Assembly: GCA_964017195.1 (NCBI GenBank)
Contig: OZ024890.1
Span: 24,241,201-24,305,200, forward strand
Source of the DNA: Siderastrea radians
Taxonomy: Eukaryota; Cnidaria; Anthozoa; Scleractinia; Rhizangiidae
DNA: 64,000 bases
Reading direction: 5' to 3'
Shown here: one piece after another, positions 57,367-64,000 of the stretch
Position numbering within the stretch: position 1 is the stretch's first letter
How the letters are laid out: the number at the start of each line of letters is the position of its first letter
Made by a program: the position numbers and the translations under genes
The notes under the pieces: generated by a model
The model's input: the letters and a program-made list of their open reading frames with translations, nothing else
What the model was told of the DNA's origin: nothing
The model's database searches: none

Positions 57367-57645
57367 GTATTTTGTTTTCTTTAAGTAAACTGTGATTTGT
57401 TGTACTTTTTAGGACTTTTCACTTTTTGTCGTGTTAAGATGACATGGCCAGGAGCTTGGCACCGAGTTCTCCAAAAAATGCCCCGCAGTAAGAAATTCTC
57501 GAACAATTTCGACGGAAAGATTCGCACCTTCTGGGAGTATTTCATATTCCTTTGCCAGACGATTCAAAGGTACATTTTGGGCAGTTAACGAAGTTTCCGA
57601 GCTTGAGCGTACCGTGAACTCGCTATGTTACCGTATACATTACAG

Positions 57646-57960
57646 GTTTAAAAACCTGCAGACACGCTTGAACAAGCTAATCTATGCAAATTGCTATCTT
57701 AAACACGTCGCTAAAAAATTCTAAAAAACCATGTGTTCCCGTATATGATGAAACCAAGAAAGAAATCATTTCTATGTCGGCTGGAAAATCTGTGGATATG
57801 ACTGATACAAATCATGGACACAACATCGTAAACTAAAACTAAACCGCATTTTGGGAAGAGAAAACAGGTTTAAAAGCCTACTGACACGCTTTAATAAACG
57901 AGCTAATTTATGCAAATTGCAATCTTATAAACACGTCGCTATAAATTTCAAATTACCAAA
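57646..57960 (+). repeat. Pair of ~85-bp direct repeats
   Basis: 57,646-57,728 recurs at about 57,866-57,958 (shared gcaaattg...atctta and aacacgtcgcta). Imperfect, spacing about 220 bp. The rest of 56,987-58,440 shows no gene. Confidence 0.5.
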
Positions 57961-58439
57961 CAAAGCTGTTTCAAAAACCTTGCAAAGTACTGTCAAAATT
58001 ATCCATATCATATCAAGCACAGATACAATCTTTTCAACCAACATCTTGCTCAAAGATACATAACCAAAACAGCTGTTTCATAACACAAATCATAAAAGAA
58101 CAAATTAAATTACAGTTTCTCGTCAACAGGTCTATTTTTGGAACGATGTAAATTGTTTTTGTCACGTACTCACGTTCCATGTTGGCCACGACAAAGTTCA
58201 ATTTTACCTGCCCTTGCAATAGCTTTAGGAAATTACCATCAATTCCACCACATCAAGCCTTTACTGAAATATAACATTCGAGAGGAAAAAGTAGAAAAGC
58301 ACATGTGCGCTGATCGTTTCCGTCTCCATATGTACATTCAACATGGCCGGTAAGCTTAACCTTGTCTGACCTTCAGCTTCAGTAAGTGGATTCTAACCAG
58401 CTCTTTCATTGGTAGAATGTACTCTTAGCTTAGTAGCCT

Positions 58440-59240
58440 CAATCTTTTTGTTGTAATCATTGTTCAAAGCGGTTTGAAATTGTAGGCCGAAGCTGTAGAT
58501 CTCACCGTTATAGCTGCGGAAGTTCAAATGAACAAGTTTGTGATCGATCCGTTCGCACAACGCTGACAACGGAGCCATCATGTGTTTGTTTGATCGAACT
58601 GAAGACAGAATTAATATTTTAACTTGAACGATAACTTCTATGCAGCTCACTGAAACAAGACTGCGGAGGTGAGGAACATTAGAATTACCATCTTACTTTT
58701 TTAAATGCAAACCACAAAACGCAGTTGTTCTCAGTTTAGAGCCCGCGGACGAAATGGTAAAAGCGACACTCAACTGTGAAAGCGATTCAACGTGTTTTAC
58801 ATGGCATTCAATTTTTATCTGAACATTTGGAGCTGCTGGAACACAGATAGAGACACAACGAGTACAGGTAAACCAGTATCAATTTTGCGTGGTATAGCCA
58901 AAAATTGTCGCCCTTTCTGCTGCATGATTTTTGTGCTCACTCGCTATAAGAGTTTGACAATTTTTATTAACTGCTTCTCTCCCACTTTACTGTGCTTTAT
59001 TTTGTCCTGTCTCGTTATTTCGGAGTCAAAGCCTTCCGTATAAAACCTACTGTTTGTGAAATTTTAAGAACAAGTGATTGACTTGACGATGAAAGAAATT
59101 GTAAACACAGCGCTAAATGCTTAAATTTCTGCTTCTATAGTTTTTTTTCGTCCTAAGAAATCAAGCACTCTGCAACAACTTAGATTTGTGTCTCAGTGCG
59201 CTTCGATACAAAGTGATTTTTCTCGTCGGGTTGCTGGCGG
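58440..59240 (-). repeat. Interspersed repeat, second copy
   Basis: Homologous in inverted orientation to 10,140-10,990, the sequence that interrupts the satellite. Shared markers: tcagttcgatcaaac complement near 58,590, the GKPVSILRG frame near 58,865, and gagaaaaatcact complement near 59,215. Non-coding by the evidence available. Confidence 0.6.
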
Positions 59241-59796
59241 AGAAATAAAAATTAAGTTCACTCTGTCGTTGAAACCCTTGCCACGTCCACTGCGCTATGT
59301 ATCCCTTCTAGGTTCCTAAATTGCCCAGTAAGTAATATCCAGTACTAGGGCATCACGAAGTTTCACTTCAACTTTCTCCTTCTCAGCGATGGAAGTATTT
59401 TTTTTCTTGGTGTTTGTCCAGTTCTCTATTTTGTCGACGATTGATAACGCACCACGAGAGCATTTGATTGAAAATATAAAAGCGCGCTTTTCGGCGCTAT
59501 CTTTTGTCTTCATTTCGGCCACTTCGGTAAAGGCGGACATTGTTTCAGAAAACATACGCTGAGAAATCTCGGCAAACGTTTTCTTTCCTGTTTCGGTAGT
59601 TTGAATCTATGTTACTATTTTCTTTTGCAGTGGAAAAAGAGAAACTGATTTATCAGTGCGTGAGTTTTCTTCACACCGTGCTTAGACATTCATTTTACAG
59701 TCTTTGCGGCTGCCCTTCAATCTCTTTACGTCCTCAGAGGAAATATAGTTTCGGGATGTCTTTTCCCTTTTCCTGCCTGATTCGTCTTCGACTGTT

Positions 59797-60060
59797 TTAT
59801 CGTGGTTCGACGCCTTTTTTGCCCGCAAAACGTTTCATCCGTCTAACGGAGAAATCCTCGTCCGACATGTCCGACACATCTTCGCCACAGGATTTGTCTG
59901 AAATATTCTCACTGTCATCATCGGAATCACTTGTACAATCCTAATATCAAGAGTCACTATCCAGAAAGTTCTCCCCAAGGGCTTGCCTCAAATTTGGAAG
60001 TGACACCTACGACAGAAACTGAATTTTTTCATCTCCAATGAAGGCAATTTTTGACGCCAT
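59797..60060 (-). pseudogene. Decayed acidic coding fragment
   Basis: From an ATG at 60,060 in a favourable context (acaaaATGG) one minus-strand frame runs 88 codons to a stop at 59,797 but contains three earlier in-frame stops. It reads MASKIAFIGDEKIQF, then LRQALGENFLDSDS, then an Asp/Ser-rich tract (DCTSDSDDDSENISD), then MKRFAGKKG. Acidic N-termini of this style occur in piggyBac-derived and other transposase proteins. That is a suggestion only. Confidence 0.35.
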
Positions 60061-60318
60061 TTTGTTTGTTTTCTTTGCGCGGAGTCCTCGCAAAATACAC
60101 GCGCGTGTGTAACGCGCGATGGCGCAATTTTTTCTAAAAATAGCACATTTCTCTTTTTCGATGGGGCCAACGCCACTAGTGAAAATGGTATTTAGTTACG
60201 GTCTCCGTCCCCGATTATGGCTCCTGGTACACATGAACACTTAGTCTTGCAAAAACAGTTACAAACTGATTGTTTTGTTCTCCTTTCAAGAATTCATTTG
60301 GAGTTCTAAGACCATTTT

Positions 60319-62776
60319 TCGCCCCATGTAAGGGAATCCGGAATCCGGAATCCAACATTTTTTTGCCTTTGGAATCCGGAATCCAGTCCCTGAAATCCGG
60401 AATCCAACCTCATCCATAACTCAGGAATCCCGGTCTGGAATGTACTACACTGTTAGTAACAAATCACCACCTGGCCCCTCCCCTCGGCATCCCTACCAGC
60501 ACCATCACCAAGAAGTGTTTGGTCACCTAACATGTACACAAAATATGTCAACACTGCGGCTGGGTGGTTTTTGATTCCTTATTGGGCACATGTTTCATAT
60601 GTTTAAGATCAGTCATTTTTTATTTATTTTTCTGACATGCCGTCTTTCTGAACTTTTCCGACGTTGACCCGCACTGTCTCCTAAATGCTGAACACCGTTC
60701 ACAGTTGTTTTCTTTCATGCAGGGTTTCACATCGAGCTGCATGTAGTGGTATCCAACGTTTACCGTTTTATTCTGCTGTTTTGATAATCTGTTAATCAAA
60801 CGCGGAAACACCGAAAGAAGTACACTAAAGCTTGGAAAGATAATTGATGAATACATAGCTATTTGGTAGTCATACATATCGGTCTAGTGTTCATTGAGAC
60901 AATTTTCATGTGTTAGGTCTGCACATCATGAAATCAAAAAACCTTCGCGCAGCATTACTCAGTTTGGAATTATTTTGCTTCGAACTGGTACTTGAAACTT
61001 CAATTTTTACGAAGCACTGTCTGTGTCTCCGCTAATGGGCGTAAGACTGCGATGGATGGCCGTTGGCTCATAAAGAGCTCATTCGCTCTTTAACTAGCCT
61101 CCGATCCTACACAAAGCTAAGGTTCTTTTGGTTGGTCACGAAACGATCCTCCCAGCAAACGATCGGATAAAGGGTGGGTGGATGCTCAGCGAGAATAAAA
61201 ACGAGACCCGTTGGGAACGGACCATTAGGAAAAGTATGGAAGGGGGTGGGGGCGAATCAAGGAGAATGACAAAAAAACCTTGAAAGGGAAAATTTTGCGA
61301 AAAAAAATCGTTCACACCGAGCAGCCTAGAAAAAATTCTTGTATCGACCTTCCGAAATCTTAGTAATGCGCACCAGAGAGCAGTTGGAGTAAAAAAACAT
61401 CTGTAGTTAAAAACATGCCTTCTTTCCTGGCTTCTGTTCAGAGTGGATGTTTATTCAAAACGTCATTTTAACCAATTAATTGTTTTATTTATTTAGTTCT
61501 TTCGCCACGGGAATCAACACAGTGAGAGGATAAAACAGGACTGCGTCCCAGTTGTCGTCAACCCCTTAATTACCCACACAATTCACCAAAGGCTCAGCAC
61601 ACCAGCGGGGTGTACGTCCCCACCTCCTTTCGAACAGCAGTCTGGGTTCTTATACGCCCCACACTGACGGTCAGATCAGTGAAGACAGTGAAAGTGCTGT
61701 GAGACGGGGCATACGGTTTTTCGTCCTTATCCGAGAAGACTAGAAAGTCTAGCCATTTGCAGATGCGAAACAAAGGCAGCACATTCTACTCAGTTATTTT
61801 AAGACCTGAGTGTTGGCCCGGCCGGTAATCGAACCCAGGCCCAATGCTCCGAAGTCTGGTACCCAACCAATTGAGTCAACCAGTCGGCAGTTAATTTTGG
61901 AAGACGCCGGCTCTTTAGTAGTGGTGTCTGGTGTATGTCGATTACCGGAGGTCCACCGCCATCTATAGGGCCTAATAAGTACCACTTTCTATATAAAATG
62001 CTTTGTGTTAATGCTTTCGCGAGGGCTCCTGCTGAGAGTTTATTGAGAGTTTATGAAAGAAGGAAACAACAACAACTTACAGCGACTGTAAGTCGTTTTT
62101 ACTATTCTTCACAGAAAAAAGTCGCAACTCTATCTGATTCCCAGAATGCTGGAAATTGCATTTCCGAGGATCTAGATTTCAAAATTTTATGGGGGATCAT
62201 GCCCCCAGCCCCCCTAGATTAAAGGGACTCTTACGTCGCCCTTTTTCTAAGCAAGCTGCCGCTTATGTCGCTTATTGGAAATTTTCTGAAATCCCTATGT
62301 CTTAACATTTAAAGTCACAAGTATTGTCTGTAAAAAAAAAAAACTTTAACAGCATGTAGACTGTGATTTTTATCATTTTTAACTTTTAGCGAAGGGGCTA
62401 AAATAAATAATTCTTAGAGGTGTCCACTATTATGACCGGTATTAAACAAACAAATAGTTGTTAGAAAATTATCCATTATAGAGATGCATCAGCATTAACA
62501 CATGCTTTAGAAATTACAATAAATTTTGATCTTTTGGACAGCAAATGAACTTTCCTGTTTAGATAGACGACTTCAGATACAGTATAAAAAGTACTGGCCT
62601 TTGAAATACGAATGAAAACCAGAGTTAAGAACGTTGGAATCCGGAATCACAGAAAGTTTGGAATCCGGAATCCATAGGCTTGGAATCCGGAATCCAACCG
62701 TCGGAATCCGGAATCCGGAATCCACGGTGTGGAATCCGGAATCCACGACTCGCTTGGATTCCCTTACATGGGGCGA
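60319..62776. mobile_element. 2.46-kb DNA element with GGAATCC subterminal repeats
   Basis: Ends TCGCCCCATGTAAGGGAAT in inverted orientation, flanked by CATTTT at 60,313-60,318 and 62,777-62,782 (6-bp target duplication). Inside each end are clusters of ggaatccggaatcca (60,335-60,430 and 62,636-62,757) on opposite strands. Such subterminal arrays are typical transposase-binding regions. No transposase is encoded. A SINE (about 61,485-61,895) is nested inside. The superfamily is not assigned. Confidence 0.65.
61485..61895 (-). mobile_element. tRNA-derived SINE with a long conserved body
   Basis: The minus strand begins with a tRNA-like head (gccgactggttgactcaatt; B box ggttcgattac). A body follows, with actttctagtcttctcggat, aaggacgaaaaaccgtatg and cccgtctcacagc, and it ends in an aaataaataaaac tail. 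The body resembles the deeply conserved 'Nin-type' SINE domain reported from corals and other animals; that comparison is from memory. Confidence 0.6.
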
Positions 62777-62782
62777 CATTTT

Positions 62783-63249
62783 GTACATAAGAAAATGCTG
62801 CTAGATTCATTTAACTAGAATTTTGACCTCAAGACATAAAATAAAGGTGACATTTGTCATAGCCTCTTTAAATAACAAACTCTGAAAGCCTTTTACAAAA
62901 TTATCACAGAGTTTGTGAGCGAGATTCAGCTGCGCTGTTTTTTTTCGAAGGATTCTTTGTTTGTGCTGTTTACTAGCTGAACTCGTTGCTTTGCTCAGTT
63001 TTACGTCTTTCGAAAGTTTTGAGAGACAGTTAGTCTGGGTTTACAATGCTTCATGTAATGCCAAGTTTGAAAGTCTCACACGCAGTCGTTTTTACTTTAA
63101 TAGCCTGCGCCTTTCCCTCGATGATCACTTTTCGGCGACTGCCACGCAGGCTAGTTTTTAGGGTACCCGTGTTCCTTTCCTTCTTGTGGGGAGCAAAAAC
63201 GACTGCGTAGGAGGCTACATTACATTGGATTTCACTTCTGGTCTACGCT
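62783..63249. other. Intron of IRG III, no gene seen
   Basis: Includes an inverted pair tagcctgcg...cgcaggcta (63,102-63,153) resembling the micro-element at 6,563. Confidence 0.4.
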
Positions 63250-63627
63250 GATTGGCTAAAATCTCAGTTGACAAACAAAGTAGGTTCATAGGGGCGGCAT
63301 TCGCGATTCTGAGCTTCCCTTTGTGTTTTCCCCGCCGACTGAGCTCCCCAGAAAGCCCGTTCACAGAAGGAGTTGCGTGTATATTTCACACGTTCCAGGA
63401 AATTGAGTTATCCATTTATTACAATTTATTTCTCACAATTTACTGGCCGGCATAAAGGCGGAATCACTAAACTAAGAAATAGAAGGTAATCCCTGTTCCA
63501 GACGAAGCATAATCCTTTCAAGCGACAGTAATTGACTGTGTCATTGCACAAGATCCAGGGTCAAAAGGCAATACTGTAAAAATTCATTTCAACAATGGTT
63601 TTCACTTAAAAATAATAAAATTACACT
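63250..63627 (-). repeat. IRG-duplication block, intron part, copy III
   Basis: Third copy of the block found beside exon 1 of loci I and II (shared ttccccgccgactgagct, cctttcaagc, ggttttcactta). Homology stops at about 63,627, where an unrelated sequence begins, before exon 1 would be reached. Confidence 0.6.
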
Positions 63628-64000
63628 CTTTTTTTTATATAAGAATGTATATTTTTCATGCCCAGGCTGGATATTCTTATTTGTCTGCCGAATAAAGGCT
63701 AAAAATATTTTTGTGTACATTCTTAGATTACAGAGTATTGTATTTCTGTTAGATAAAACGGATGTGACCAGTAATTGAACTATCAAATAGAACTGTATGG
63801 TGTCTGTATCGTGCTACATTGCGACTGACGTGCTTCATCGCTTAATACCTTACAGCTAATTTTGTTAGAAAAAGGAAAGAATTCACCATACTTTTTAACG
63901 GTAAAATAAACGGTTCATTTAAAAACACTTTATGATTTTATTCTCTTCTATTTTCCATCAATGAGCAAGAAAGGTTCATCACAAAAACTCAGCCTTGGGT
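63628..64000. other. No feature seen
   Basis: AT-rich sequence that interrupts the expected IRG block. It could be the end of a further insertion. Confidence 0.35.

Overview
This window looks like nuclear DNA of a cnidarian, most likely a stony coral or close relative. I infer this from spliced animal-type exons (GT-AG introns), immunity-related GTPase (IRG) genes of the kind found in cnidarians, and a dense mix of Penelope-like, CR1/L2-like and L1/Tx1-like retroelements, tRNA-derived SINEs and many short inverted-repeat DNA transposons. There are no operons, bacterial ribosome-binding sites, rRNA genes or CRISPR arrays. Species and chromosome cannot be read from the sequence alone.

Layout, left to right. 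1-8,150: fragments of a Penelope-like element arranged head to head, a Mutator-like miniature element with a 9-bp target duplication (2,531-4,277), one candidate exon (4,842-5,034), a tRNA-like element and a 64-bp hairpin element. 8,151-24,135: a very large 20-bp-unit minisatellite arranged as an inverted repeat. Each arm has an outer unit class (tatacaaccctgtaaacccc) and an inner class (tatacagcactatacacccc), in mirror order, around a 2.2-kb spacer that holds the last exons of a SWIM zinc-finger gene. The left arm is split by 2.1 kb of other repeats and the right arm by a 3.2-kb LINE. 24,136-28,500: an inverted-repeat element with a second one nested in it, then the GIY-YIG end of a Penelope-like element.

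28,500-64,000: a head-to-tail tandem array of IRG genes on the minus strand, period about 17-18 kb. Each has a short first exon carrying the P-loop, a long intron, and one large second exon carrying the rest of the GTPase and the helical domain. Locus I keeps only exon 1 in the window (29,327-29,541). Locus II has both exons (46,967-47,140 and 36,281-37,288) but both are broken. Locus III has an intact exon 2 (51,564-52,548), with exon 1 presumably beyond the right edge. Because the IRG blocks are paralogous, they give 'empty site' comparisons that date and delimit several insertions: a piggyBac-type MITE at TTAA, an LTR-retrotransposon fragment, and a composite insertion at 30.8-33.0 kb.

The long intron of locus II holds a 4.0-kb Mutator-like foldback element (39,059-43,049; 9-bp target duplication, ~1-kb terminal inverted repeats). 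Into one of its arms a block of exactly four 247-bp tRNA-like SINE units has inserted with one short target duplication. The intron of locus III holds several smaller elements and a 2.46-kb element with GGAATCC subterminal repeats that carries a SINE. Most of the window is transposable-element and satellite sequence. The host genes supported here are the IRG exons, the SWIM gene exons and, weakly, one small exon near 4.9 kb.
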